From: Rhodopirellula halodulae
Lineage (GTDB): Bacteria > Planctomycetota > Planctomycetia > Pirellulales > Pirellulaceae
Direction: 5' to 3'
NCBI RefSeq assembly: GCF_020966775.1
Contig: NZ_JAJKFV010000012.1
Span: forward strand, 1-64,000
DNA length: 64,000 bases
The position numbers and the translations under genes are program-made. Below are positions 35,426 to 44,781 of the stretch, one piece after another. The notes below the pieces were generated by a model that saw only the letters and a program-made list of their open reading frames with translations, was not told the DNA's origin and made no database searches. Each line of letters starts with the position of its first letter. Within the stretch, counting starts at the first letter, position 1.

Positions 35426-36928
35426 TCAATGCGGACCAGCGGCGAGCTTCGCGTCCAATTGGTCAATGGCTTTTCGAATCGCGGGGTCTTGGCTCGCAAT
35501 CAAATTGTTGCTCTCCCCCGGATCCGATCGCAGGTCATAGAACTCATCGCGTCCCGCGTTGAGCGTGTCTCGAATGAGCTTGTACTGCGGAGTGCGATAG
35601 CCCCGCAAAGTCGCTTGAGCATAGTGAACCATTTTGTATTCACTGTAGAAGCCTTGTTCCCATCCGCTTGGCGTTTGACCTCGCATCACCGAAGTGAGGC
35701 TGCGACCGGGAAGCGATGACAACACGTTGGAACCGCCGGCGATGTCGGCAAACGTTGGGAACCAATCCAGATGCGTTGCGGTGTCGATGATCACCGTCTC
35801 AGGTTCGATCACGCCGGGCCAGCGAATGATCGTGGGGACGCGAAGTGACAAATCGTACAAGTTGGGACGGTATTTGTCCGAGATGACTCGCGTCCCATGA
35901 TGGGTCTCGCCCGGCGGCTTCTGCTTCGTCGCCCATATCCCGTTGCCTTTGTGCCAGATCCCGTTGTGGCCCATGTTGAAACCGTGATCGGACGTGAAGA
36001 CAACGACCGTGTTCTCACGCAATTGCAACTCATCGATCGTCGCGAGCAGTTTTCCTAGATTGCGGTCCACGCCTGTCGTGCTTGCCAGGTATTCCTTAAT
36101 CTTCTTTCGTATGGACTTCTCATCCAAACCTGGATAGCTCGGAATGGCAACGTCCGTCGATTGATAGGGTTCCAAATCCTCCGGGGCCACCGGCAACCAC
36201 GGCCCATGCGGGGCTCGCGTCGACAGGCATAAAAAGAACGGCCGGTCCGAGTTTCGCTTCACGAACTCGATGCCTTCGTGGGTCAACAAATCGATCGTCA
36301 GGCCGTCCATTCGCTGGACCTTGCCGTCTTTTTCCAATTCAGGATCTTTCGGCGACGTCCCGCCGCCGGTCAGTCCCATGAAGTAGTCAAAGCCATGACT
36401 GGTTGGGTGCCGACTCGCGTCGTTGCTGTCCGTCCAATCACCCAGGTGCCACTTGCCGATCAATCCCGTTCGATACCCACGGTGCTGCAACATCTCCGCG
36501 ATGGTGACGGTTTCGTCGCCGTTCAAGAAAACGTCCTCGCCAGGAACGAACAGCTTGTGTCCCGGTTGCGGAATGAAGTCGGTGATGCCCAATTGGCTGG
36601 CGTAACGCCCGGTCATCAAAGCGGCGCGAGCGGGACTGCAAACCGGCGTCGTGCAAAAGAAATTGCGAAAGACGGCACCTTCTTTTGCCAAGCGGTCCAT
36701 GTTGGGGGTCGATGGAACGGGCACGCCGTCAAACTGCCCCGCGCGGACCGCTTCGCCAAAAGCCCAGGGTGCCTGATCGTCCGTGAGCACCATGACGATG
36801 TTCGGTCGTTCCGCGCACGCACGAGGCAACACAGCGCCACAGACGATCGCCGCGAAGCACACGAACCCGAGCACGTGACTCGATGCACCGATGAGCACCG
36901 CTTGGTTAACTTTCGTTGCTGTTGCCAT
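35426..36928 (-). CDS. Exported sulfatase
   Basis: A 500-residue type I sulfatase that hydrolyses sulfate esters. The active-site motif CSPARAALMTGR has the cysteine converted to formylglycine by an anaerobic-type or FGE maturase. Metal ligands appear early in PNIVMVLTDDQ and late in VVFTSDHGFNMGHNG. The signal peptide is MATATKVNQAVLIGASSHVL onward, ending near RACAERPN. The ATG at 36928 is preferred over the 26-residue longer frame at 37006. It converges on the cytochrome/DUF1501 run and probably belongs to the same glycan-use locus. The substrate cannot be told from sequence, although planctomycete sulfatases usually act on marine sulfated polysaccharides. Confidence 0.94.
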   Translation of the reverse strand: MATATKVNQAVLIGASSHVLGFVCFAAIVCGAVLPRACAERPNIVMVLTDDQAPWAFGEAVRAGQFDGVPVPSTPNMDRLAKEGAVFRNFFCTTPVCSPARAALMTGRYASQLGITDFIPQPGHKLFVPGEDVFLNGDETVTIAEMLQHRGYRTGLIGKWHLGDWTDSNDASRHPTSHGFDYFMGLTGGGTSPKDPELEKDGKVQRMDGLTIDLLTHEGIEFVKRNSDRPFFLCLSTRAPHGPWLPVAPEDLEPYQSTDVAIPSYPGLDEKSIRKKIKEYLASTTGVDRNLGKLLATIDELQLRENTVVVFTSDHGFNMGHNGIWHKGNGIWATKQKPPGETHHGTRVISDKYRPNLYDLSLRVPTIIRWPGVIEPETVIIDTATHLDWFPTFADIAGGSNVLSSLPGRSLTSVMRGQTPSGWEQGFYSEYKMVHYAQATLRGYRTPQYKLIRDTLNAGRDEFYDLRSDPGESNNLIASQDPAIRKAIDQLDAKLAAGPH

Positions 36929-37018
36929 CTCGTTCGATCGTGCCTCGTTTGCCGGTGCCGGATAGGAAACGCAGCATGATACCCCGACCGAACCAGGGCT
37001 GCTCAAGCCGATGCGATC

Positions 37019-37351
37019 TTACAAATCGTCTTCTTCGCCGAAGGCACCCAACGACGAAAGCAGTTCGCTCATCTCCGCCGCCGCATGAGCGTCGTTTTGC
37101 GATCGCGCCTGGTCGATTCCATCGCGAAGAATCGAACGTGCTTCATCGATCCGTCCCAAGTCCACCAATTGCTGGGCCGCCATGAAGAACGCGGGAACGT
37201 ACGGCGGATCATCCGTGAACAGCTCTCGCAGTTTCACCAAGCTCGTTTCATGGTCGCCCTCCGAGCGATATTCCATGGCCAGCGAATAACGCAAAAATGT
37301 GTCCGTTGGGTCGTCCACCAACATCGCTTCGATCTTTTCTCGTCGTGACAT
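37019..37351 (-). CDS. Small TPR-like protein
   Basis: A 110-residue helical protein with about two and a half tetratricopeptide-like units: PTDTFLRYSLAMEYRSEGDH then YVPAFFMAAQQLVDLGRIDE. It has an acidic C-terminus (GEEDDL) and no signal peptide. It probably mediates protein binding in the cytoplasm; the partner is unknown. It is transcribed away from the DUF11 gene with a 220-bp gap. Confidence 0.8.
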   Translation of the reverse strand: MSRREKIEAMLVDDPTDTFLRYSLAMEYRSEGDHETSLVKLRELFTDDPPYVPAFFMAAQQLVDLGRIDEARSILRDGIDQARSQNDAHAAAEMSELLSSLGAFGEEDDL

Positions 37352-37571
37352 ATTTCAAAAGCAAAAGGAATTGCGAGAGTCTGTGAAACTCGACGGGTAT
37401 CGTTTCGAACCCGGCCATTGCTGGGGGGTGAACGCCGCCTGTCGTCACTGTTTGCACAGACCAAATTTTCGTCCAAACCGTCATCGTCCTCCAATTTGAT
37501 TCAGCACGGAATACCCGGACAGCCGATACCACGATCGAATCACCCTTTCGTGTCACGAGACGAGTACAAAA

Positions 37572-40500
37572 ATGTCACGCGGTCTTTGTCAACTCATTAC
37601 CCAATTGGCGTCGCCAAGCCGCCGTTTGTCGGTCTTCTTGGCCGCGACAATGTTGGCGACGTCGGTCTCGGTTGGCCCAGCCACCGATTCGTTGTTTGGG
37701 ATCCCAACGGTTTCTGCACAAGAAACGTCCAACCAAGAAATCCAGCAGGTTGTTGGCAAACAACTGAGCGGACGCCGATCGTCACGAGGTTTGCTCGGCA
37801 ATCTGTTCGGTTCCTCTTCGTCCTCGTCCTCCAAACGGGATGACGACGGCCGAACCGCGACGGCTGTTCCAAGTAACCGCGAAGTGGACTGGAGTGGCAT
37901 TCCAACGCACGGAAGCCGCACTCAATCGACGACCACCCGACGTTCCACCGCCAGTTCCACGCCGCTGCGTGATCCGAACGAGGCACGTCGCGTCGCATCG
38001 CAACCGCGTACCACGACCAACAGCTCTGTACCGCAACCACCGAAGTTGGAATCCACGGCCTCGCGCCCATCGACTCCTATTCGTGTCGAAAGCAAAACGG
38101 CTCCCGCACCGATCGTACGCCGTGGAACCGTGCGAACTCCCGTGGCGATCTCACCCGTGCAAACCGAGCCTGTGGAAATCGTCCCCAAGGTTTCGCGTCG
38201 CATCTTGAAAGTCGAAACGTCACCGACCACGGAACCTCTTTCCGAGACCGAATCTTCGCGTCGTCGCAAGCCAACCACCGTCGCCAAGACGGAGCCAACC
38301 AAGGAAACTCAACCGGCTCCCGTTGCCAAGCCAGCTCCAAAGAAAACACCTTCGGCCGAGATCGCCAAGGCGGAACCTGCTCCGGCACCAGCACCCGTGA
38401 AGAAACCTGAGCCCGTGGCAGTTGCCAAGAGCGAGCCTCAACCGGTGGCGAAACCAGCCCCGTCTGTGCAGCAAACGCCACCTGCCCAACCTGCACCGGC
38501 ACAACCACAGCCAAAAATCGCGGCCAGTGGTCAGCCCAAAACAGTGGCGCCATCGCAACCGGCACCAACCGTTGCCGCACCCGCACCGACTCAGCGTCGC
38601 ATCAGCCAACTGGTGCCACCAACCAGCGTCGCGACCAAGCCTGCTCCTTCGCAACCAGCCGTTGCACCGGAGACCGCTTTCGCACCATCGCCGGCCAAGA
38701 CCGCTTCCTCGCCAACGATGACGTTGGGTGAAGCTCGTCAAGCTCCTTCGGCACCCGCCGACTCGTTCAGCACCGCCAATCGTCAACTGGCTGCACCTCA
38801 GCAGGCACCGTTCCAAGCCGCCACGGCACCAACGGAAACGCCGACCAAGATGCAGACCTTCGGCGGAACCCGTGCTGATTCTCGCTCTTCGGGATCACTC
38901 GCAGTCAGCGAACCCAACGGCATCGCCTTGCACCCGATCAGCGATCGACTTCCAGTGGTCAACGGCGACCAAGCCGCCGCATCGACGCTGGGCGAACCAC
39001 AGTCACCATGGCATCAGTCCGGTGGCGTTTCCCACGATCAATTCCAGCCTCGTGCGACCTATGACACTCGTTCGCAAGTCGCCACCCGACCGTCGGGTCC
39101 GGCCTACCCGCAAGGCACCGCATCGGAAACCACGTTCCCCAACCAGATGCGTGGCACAACCACCATCCAAAATGAAGCCAACCTCACCGGTGCGACTCCC
39201 GCGATCACGTCCGCCAGCGAACTGCCAGGCATTCGCGTGACCACGGCCGGACCGAAGAAGGTCATGATCCGCCAAACGCATCCTTACGAAATTCGCGTTG
39301 AAAACCGTGGCTCCGTGACGGCCGAAGGCTTGGTTGTCCGAGCCTACATCCCCGACTGGGCGGATGTGGTCGGCCAACAGTCGACTCGGGGTGACGTTTC
39401 CGGATCGACCGAAAACAACGTTCGCCAACTGAATTGGCGGATTGAGGAATTGGCTGCTGGCGAATCCGAGCGAATGCTGGTTCGTTTGAAAGCGGCTCGT
39501 AGCGGAACCCACGACCTGAACGTCGATTGGACCATCGCACCGCAAAAAGAACGCATGCAGGTTCAGGTTCAAGAACCCGAATTGGCATTGACCATCGATG
39601 GTCCAGACGAAGTGATCTACGGCCAATCGAAGACCTACACCATTCGTGTCCTGAACCCAGGCGACGGCATCGCACCCAACGTGGTGTTCACCTTGTCACC
39701 TGAATCCAGCACGCCACAGAGCCAACGCATCGGTGACATTCCATCGGGCAAAGAAGCTCAATTCGAAGTCGAGCTGACCGCGCAAGACTTGGGCGATTTG
39801 AAGATCCACGGTCTTGCCGTTGGCGACTTGGAACTGAAAGCCGAAGCTGACAAGAACGTTCGCGTTTTGGCTGCTGACTTGGAAGCCGTCTTGAGCGGTC
39901 CCGAAGTCAAATACCAAAACACCGAAGCACTCTATCAGCTCGAGCTGACCAACCACGGCACCACCGCATCGGACGATGTTGTTGCCACGTTGACGTTGCC
40001 CATGGGCGTGACTTACGTCGGCGGGATGGAAGGAGCCTCGTTGATCGACAACCAACTGCGTTGGAAGATCGCTTCGTTGACTCCTGGTGCTCGTCGCAAC
40101 TATCAATTCCGTTGCCGTCTGGATTCGACCGGACAGCATGAATTCACGTTCGATTGCAAAGGCAGCGCAGCGGGTCAAACCGGTGTGGCTTTGACGACCA
40201 ACGTGGAAGCCATCGCTGACTTGGTGTTGTCCATCGACGACCCTTCGGCACCGGCACCTGTCGGCCAAGACGTGTCGTATGAGATCGTGATTCGCAACCG
40301 AGGCAGCAAGCCAGCCACCGACGTGCGAGCCATCGCTCAGTTCAGTCACGGCATCGAGCCGCAACAAATTCGTGGCCACGAAGGCGAAGTCATCACCGGC
40401 CAGGTGTTGATCAGTCCCATCGCACGGATCGATGCGGGTGCCGAAGTGCGGATGCAAATCGTTGCCAAAGCCGCCGAGGGTGGTCACCACCGATTCCGCA

Positions 40501-40628
40501 CCGAAGTGCGAAGCGGTGACACGATCTTGGTCGCCGAGGAAGCAACGCACTACATGAACGCTCGCAACGAACGGATCAGCCGCCGCAGCGGCCCCGGCGG
40601 CAACGAGTTCTCCTTGCCACTGCGTTAG
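37572..40628 (+). CDS. Large exported DUF11-repeat protein
   Basis: A 1018-residue exported protein. After a signal peptide (cleavage near TVSAQETS) comes a low-complexity region rich in Pro, Ala, Lys, Thr and Ser (about residues 180-480, with runs such as EPAPAPAPVKKPEPVAVAKS). Then come at least three DUF11/conserved-repeat domains from about 545 to 1005, recognised by YEIRVENRGSVTAEGLVVRA, YTIRVLNPGDGIAPNVVFTL, YQLELTNHGTTASDDVVATL and YEIVIRNRGSKPATDVRAIA. Such Ig-like repeats occur in surface and cell-wall-associated proteins. The Pro-rich segment probably spans the cell envelope. It ends at a strong terminator (40743-40777). Confidence 0.85.
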   Translation: MSRGLCQLITQLASPSRRLSVFLAATMLATSVSVGPATDSLFGIPTVSAQETSNQEIQQVVGKQLSGRRSSRGLLGNLFGSSSSSSSKRDDDGRTATAVPSNREVDWSGIPTHGSRTQSTTTRRSTASSTPLRDPNEARRVASQPRTTTNSSVPQPPKLESTASRPSTPIRVESKTAPAPIVRRGTVRTPVAISPVQTEPVEIVPKVSRRILKVETSPTTEPLSETESSRRRKPTTVAKTEPTKETQPAPVAKPAPKKTPSAEIAKAEPAPAPAPVKKPEPVAVAKSEPQPVAKPAPSVQQTPPAQPAPAQPQPKIAASGQPKTVAPSQPAPTVAAPAPTQRRISQLVPPTSVATKPAPSQPAVAPETAFAPSPAKTASSPTMTLGEARQAPSAPADSFSTANRQLAAPQQAPFQAATAPTETPTKMQTFGGTRADSRSSGSLAVSEPNGIALHPISDRLPVVNGDQAAASTLGEPQSPWHQSGGVSHDQFQPRATYDTRSQVATRPSGPAYPQGTASETTFPNQMRGTTTIQNEANLTGATPAITSASELPGIRVTTAGPKKVMIRQTHPYEIRVENRGSVTAEGLVVRAYIPDWADVVGQQSTRGDVSGSTENNVRQLNWRIEELAAGESERMLVRLKAARSGTHDLNVDWTIAPQKERMQVQVQEPELALTIDGPDEVIYGQSKTYTIRVLNPGDGIAPNVVFTLSPESSTPQSQRIGDIPSGKEAQFEVELTAQDLGDLKIHGLAVGDLELKAEADKNVRVLAADLEAVLSGPEVKYQNTEALYQLELTNHGTTASDDVVATLTLPMGVTYVGGMEGASLIDNQLRWKIASLTPGARRNYQFRCRLDSTGQHEFTFDCKGSAAGQTGVALTTNVEAIADLVLSIDDPSAPAPVGQDVSYEIVIRNRGSKPATDVRAIAQFSHGIEPQQIRGHEGEVITGQVLISPIARIDAGAEVRMQIVAKAAEGGHHRFRTEVRSGDTILVAEEATHYMNARNERISRRSGPGGNEFSLPLR

Positions 40629-40742
40629 GAAACGGCGCGACTTCAACACCGATTTCATGGCTCGCTGGGGTGATGGCGAGCCGCGACCAATCGGCGTCTG
40701 AGTCGCACAGGCGGTTCTCTTGACCGATAAAATCAACGTAAA

Positions 40743-40777
40743 CGGCGTCGAGGATTCTTCCTCGACGTCGTTTTTTT
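40743..40777 (+). terminator. Rho-independent terminator
   Basis: A 12-bp stem (arms CGGCGTCGAGGA and TCCTCGACGTCG, one G-T pair) with a TTCT loop, followed by seven Ts. It ends the DUF11 transcript and lies inside the longer reading of the next gene, which argues that the next gene starts later. Confidence 0.88.
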
Positions 40778-40824
40778 ATGATTTCATCCTTTCCCGAGCA
40801 GGGGGGATCAGCGAAAATGGCGGC

Positions 40825-41853
40825 ATGTTCTCCCCCGCCCCCACCCCACCCGCTGTCCCCCGACGGTTGTCTGTCGGTGCACACCTGCCACGTTTGAAAT
40901 CGTCGTCAGGGTTCACCTTGGTGGAGCTGCTCGTGGTGATTGCGATCATCGCAATCTTGGTTGGGCTGTTGCTACCGGCGGTTCAAGCCGCTCGCGAGGC
41001 CGCTCGCAAAGTACAGTGCAGCAACAACTTAAAGAACATCGGGCTAGCGATTCACAATTACGAATCGGTTTACCGCACGATGCCGTGGGGAGCCAAAGGT
41101 GGCTGGGGTCCAAGCTGGACAACCGACATTTTGGCTTTTCTGGAACAAACCCAATTGGCGGACATTGTTCCTTACGGTGAACGCGGAGGCCCCACGGGCA
41201 ATTTGCCCGAAAGTGTCCGCTTCAGACAACTCGCGACGGCGCCGGTGATGGTCTTTCGATGCCCGTCTCAGATCGGTCCCATCGCCCAAAGCATGCCCAG
41301 CGATCGGATTCAGGGTCGTGTTCGCAATTCCTACCTTGGAAACGCCGGCAGCAATATCAACTGGAACGAGTATTCCATTCCGGATTTTGACTTGCTGGGA
41401 TTTGATGAAGGCAACGGCGTCTTTCTGGCGACCAACTTCTGCCACATTCAGTCAGGCGGTGACGTGTGTGACAACCGTCCGGATCGCAAACCGATTAAGT
41501 TCGCTGGCATCCTGGATGGCCTCAGCAACACGGTGATGATCGGCGAAACCCGATACATCGACGGCGACGAATGCGGGGTTTGCGATCACTTCATGTTGTA
41601 TCACGAAGACTTCGACACACAGAACGGTCAAGACTTCTCCGAAGCGCTGTGCTCGCTTCGCCAAGGATTTAACTTGCAGAACGTTTCCAAGGACGACCTG
41701 CAGATGTCACTGGGAAGCTTTCATCCGGGCGGCGTGCATCTGCTGATGTGTGACGGTTCCGTCCGCTTCACCACCGATTCTCTCGACGACAAAATCCGTC
41801 ACGCAATCGGCAGCCGCGACAACCGAGAAGTCTTCGACGCCAGTGAGTTCTAG
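40825..41853 (+). CDS. DUF1559 protein with prepilin-type N-terminus
   Basis: A 342-residue member of the planctomycete DUF1559 family, which has a type IV pilin-like methylation and cleavage site: [19 protein letters not shown] followed by [20 protein letters not shown]. The DUF1559 body ends with the usual [20 protein letters not shown] motif. The open frame reaches back to a TTG at 40720, but that segment contains the terminator at 40743-40777, so the ATG at 40825 is chosen. Planctomycetes carry dozens of these; a role in pilus-like or secretion-associated fibres is assumed from the prepilin motif. No prepilin peptidase lies nearby. Confidence 0.9.
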   Translation: MFSPAPTPPAVPRRLSVGAHLPRLKSSSGFTLVELLVVIAIIAILVGLLLPAVQAAREAARKVQCSNNLKNIGLAIHNYESVYRTMPWGAKGGWGPSWTTDILAFLEQTQLADIVPYGERGGPTGNLPESVRFRQLATAPVMVFRCPSQIGPIAQSMPSDRIQGRVRNSYLGNAGSNINWNEYSIPDFDLLGFDEGNGVFLATNFCHIQSGGDVCDNRPDRKPIKFAGILDGLSNTVMIGETRYIDGDECGVCDHFMLYHEDFDTQNGQDFSEALCSLRQGFNLQNVSKDDLQMSLGSFHPGGVHLLMCDGSVRFTTDSLDDKIRHAIGSRDNREVFDASEF

Positions 41854-41880
41854 TCGACGCAACGCCCAGCCGACCTCTCC

Positions 41881-42402
41881 TAGCGGAACGGGCGCAAGCC
41901 CTCCGATACCACACGGCAACAAAACCCCAAAGCTCCCAGCGCACGTCGCCGGCTAGCCCCACGTGCTAACTTAGCCTCCCGGTAGGCCGGACCGCAGCGA
42001 AGCGAAGCTCCGGCAATTGCATCCCTCCTCGCAAACCCTCACCGCGTTCCCGTCCACCCCGCATCTCTTAGCGGAACGGGCGCGAGCACTCCGGTGTCAC
42101 ACAGCATCACAAAACCCCAAAGCTCCCAGCGCACATCACTGGCTAGCCCCACGTGCAAACTTAGCCTCCCGGTAGGTCGGACCGCAGCGAAGCGAAGCTC
42201 CGGCAATTACCTCCCTCCTCGCAAACCCTCACCACGTTCCCGTCCACCCCACATCTCTTAGCGGAACGGGCGCAAGCCCTCCGGTGTCACCCAGCACCAC
42301 AAACCCCAAAAGCTCCCAGCGCACATCACTGGCTAGCCCCACGTACTAACTTAGCCTCCCGGTAGGCCGGACCGCAGCGAAGCGAAGCTCCGGCAATCAC
42401 CT
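41881..42402. repeat. Repeat family D, three tandem units of about 190 bp
   Basis: Units start at 41881, 42069 and 42259. Each begins TAGCGGAACGGGC with a hairpin whose arms are GGGC and GCCC around GCAA or GCGA (both GNRA tetraloops). Then come a spacer, CATCACTGGCTAGCC, CTAACTTAGCCTCCCGGTAG, and a second stem GCCGGA...TCCGGC. The third unit ends about 30 bp before the start of the next gene. No gene lies in 41854-42430. Confidence 0.82.
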
Positions 42403-42433
42403 GCGTCCCAATGCTATCCGACTGAAGAAGGTG

Positions 42434-42904
42434 ATGAACGCAAATCTGAACCCCTACGAACCATCCGAGATTGACAAAGATCTCGATGCGATCGAACCGG
42501 ACCACACGCGATTGCGGCACCTAATCGCCGGTTTGTCCACAATGCACGCCGGCTGGCTGGCCATCGTGGTGTTCAGCGTTGGTCCCCGACTCGTTGAGCG
42601 GAATGCAATGATGCTCATATGGGAGTTGGTTGCGATTCTATTCGGCATCTTGCTCGCGTTTCGGCTTCGTCCGAATCGCGCATGGCGACTTGCACTTCCT
42701 GTCTGGATCGTTGCTGCCATGGTCTTGCCTGTTGGCGTTGTTCCATCCTTCTCAAATGGAGTTTGGCAACCGTACATGATGCTTGCGGTCTTGGTGGCGA
42801 TCAGTACTGCACTGCTACCACTGTTAGAAAGACTACATTGGACTCTGTCGTATCGTAGAGACCTCTCGCTGGGTGACGACATATCTCGGACAAGATCCGA
42901 CTGA
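42434..42904 (+). CDS. Four-helix membrane protein with NPYEP N-terminus
   Basis: A 156-residue membrane protein that I cannot assign a function. The N-terminus MNANLNPYEPSEIDKD carries the NPY-x-P motif common in small planctomycete membrane proteins. Four hydrophobic segments follow, at about residues 40-56 (GWLAIVVFSVG), 64-80 (LIWELVAILFGILLAF), 90-105 (LPVWIVAAMVLPVGVV) and 118-135 (MMLAVLVAISTALLPLL). AGAAGG lies just upstream of the ATG at 42434; a GTG directly before it is too close. The gene is embedded between two blocks of repeat family D. Confidence 0.75.
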   Translation: MNANLNPYEPSEIDKDLDAIEPDHTRLRHLIAGLSTMHAGWLAIVVFSVGPRLVERNAMMLIWELVAILFGILLAFRLRPNRAWRLALPVWIVAAMVLPVGVVPSFSNGVWQPYMMLAVLVAISTALLPLLERLHWTLSYRRDLSLGDDISRTRSD

Positions 42905-43015
42905 GACTGATGGAATGGCTTCGGAGCGACCAGTCGTGTTGTCGGGAAGTCAGGGACCGGACTGCAGTCGCAGGTTTAGCTCGTCTCTCTCACCAAGCTC
43001 CAACCCCACATCTCT

Positions 43016-43622
43016 TAGCGGAACGGGCGCAAGCCCTCCGGTGTCACACAGCACCACAAAACCCCAAAGCTCCCAGCGCACATCACTGGCTAGCCTACGT
43101 ACTAACTTAGCCTGCCGGTAGGCCGGACCGCAGCGAAGCGAAGCTCCGGCAATCACCTCCCTCCTCGCAAACCCTCACCACGTTCCCGTCCACCCCACAT
43201 CTCTTAGCGGAACGGGCGCGAGCCCGCCGGTGTCACACAGCACCACAAAACCCCAAAGCTCCCAGCGCACATCACTGGCTAGCCCCATGTACTAACTTAG
43301 CCTCCCGGTAGGCCGGACCGCAGCGAAGCGAAGCTCCGGCAATTGCATCCCTCCTCGCAAACCCTCGCCGCGTTCCCGTCCAACCCCACCTCTCTTAGCG
43401 GAACGGGCGCGAGCCCGCCGGTGTCACACAGCATCACAAAACCCCAAAGCTCCCAGCGTACATCACTGGCTAGCATCACGTGCTAACTTAGCCTCCCGGT
43501 AGGCCGGACCGCAGCGAAGCGAAGCTCCGGCAATTGCATCCCTCCTCGCAAACCCTCACCAAGTTCCCGTCCAACCCCGCATCTCATAGCGGAACGGGCG
43601 CGAGCCCGCCGGTGTCACACGC
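43016..43622. repeat. Repeat family D, three units plus a partial
   Basis: Units start at 43016, 43205, 43396 and (partial) 43587, so the spacing is 189-191 bp as in the block at 41881. The hairpin loop varies GCAA/GCGA but stays GNRA, and the stem below varies with CTCCGG versus CGCCGG. The partial last unit ends next to the stop of the convergent gene at 43647. Confidence 0.82.
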
Positions 43623-43646
43623 ACTCCGCCGCAAAACGGCCGGGAC

Positions 43647-44525
43647 TTATCGGAACCACTGTGCGAGCGCCGTCGCGTGCACTTGCTCATACACATTGAC
43701 GGACGATGCCGCTTCGATATCTGGCCGAAGAAACTCTTCGATCATCTGGTCGGTCTGTTCGACCTTGTTTTCAATGCGGTGCATCCACAACGACTTCAGC
43801 ACGCCCACGCTGTCGAACAAATCCGCTCGCATCATCAAGATCACGCTGTCCGAGACGCCTTGATTCGCGGCCGGCAAAGACGCCTTCTTCGCCATGTGTT
43901 TTTGGAATCCCTCGGTCATCGCGGCTCGCGTGAGCCATGTGATCGTCTCGTGCGATGGCGTGCTCACGCATTCACGCGCGGCGGCCGCATGGGAACGTGT
44001 TCGCGTCAGATCCATTCCGAACCGAGCAAGTTCTGAATCGTGAGCGGCGAGGCTTCCCACCAACACATCGATCCAACGCTCCGTCACCCGCCGAAGCCGG
44101 TTCAATCGAACCGCGTCCGTGACGCTGCATCCTCGTCGATCCAGAATCGCCCATTGGACTCGGTTGCGAGCCTCCAAGTGCGCCAGATGGATCGCTTGGG
44201 TGATCGGCGAACACTCATCGGCTGAATTGCGACGATCCATTCCATCGCCGATCGCGGCAACGACTCGCGTCAGGACTTCGCTGGCCAGAATCTCCTCCAA
44301 GACACCCATGTGTTCCGTCCACCAGCACCGCATTCGGTAGTAGTCGCCGGTGGCTTTCACTCGGTTGAACCGGGCCATGACCTGATGCCACAAATCCAAT
44401 CGATTGCGGGACGCTCGCCAATATTCAGCGATCGCCTCGGGCGAAATCGAATGACGTTGCATCATCATGGCTGGACCGTGGTAGGCCAAGACAGACGCGA
44501 GTTCGGTAAGTTGGACGACGTGCAT
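43647..44525 (-). CDS. Helical protein of unknown function
   Basis: A 292-residue protein I do not recognise. It is predicted almost wholly helical, with many Arg and Glu residues and no signal peptide or transmembrane segment, so it is probably cytoplasmic. Features are a Trp-rich stretch near residue 65 (RMRCWWTEHMGVLEEILASE) and two central helices (LNRLRRVTERWIDVLVGSLA). The ATG at 44525 is the only reasonable start. The upstream gap 44526-44781 contains no recognised feature. The neighbours (repeat D and a di-heme peroxidase) do not help. Confidence 0.65.
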   Translation of the reverse strand: MHVVQLTELASVLAYHGPAMMMQRHSISPEAIAEYWRASRNRLDLWHQVMARFNRVKATGDYYRMRCWWTEHMGVLEEILASEVLTRVVAAIGDGMDRRNSADECSPITQAIHLAHLEARNRVQWAILDRRGCSVTDAVRLNRLRRVTERWIDVLVGSLAAHDSELARFGMDLTRTRSHAAAARECVSTPSHETITWLTRAAMTEGFQKHMAKKASLPAANQGVSDSVILMMRADLFDSVGVLKSLWMHRIENKVEQTDQMIEEFLRPDIEAASSVNVYEQVHATALAQWFR

Positions 44526-44781
44526 GCAGCAAATCTGGATTACTAGTCAGAAGACCTCCGCGGTCGAACCGGAACCAGAAAGCAGACGCCGCGCCACTGG
44601 CCGCTGCCAAGCATGGTTTTCTCACTAAGTCCAACGATTCACTTGCCTTACAAGTCATCCCCCCTGAACGAGCGCCATCACCGCGCGGCCGTCGCGTTGT
44701 AAGAACGCAACACGGTGTGGAATTATTGCAACGCACGATGGTGATCCGAATCGATCACATGGACTCGATCGGTGGTGACGA

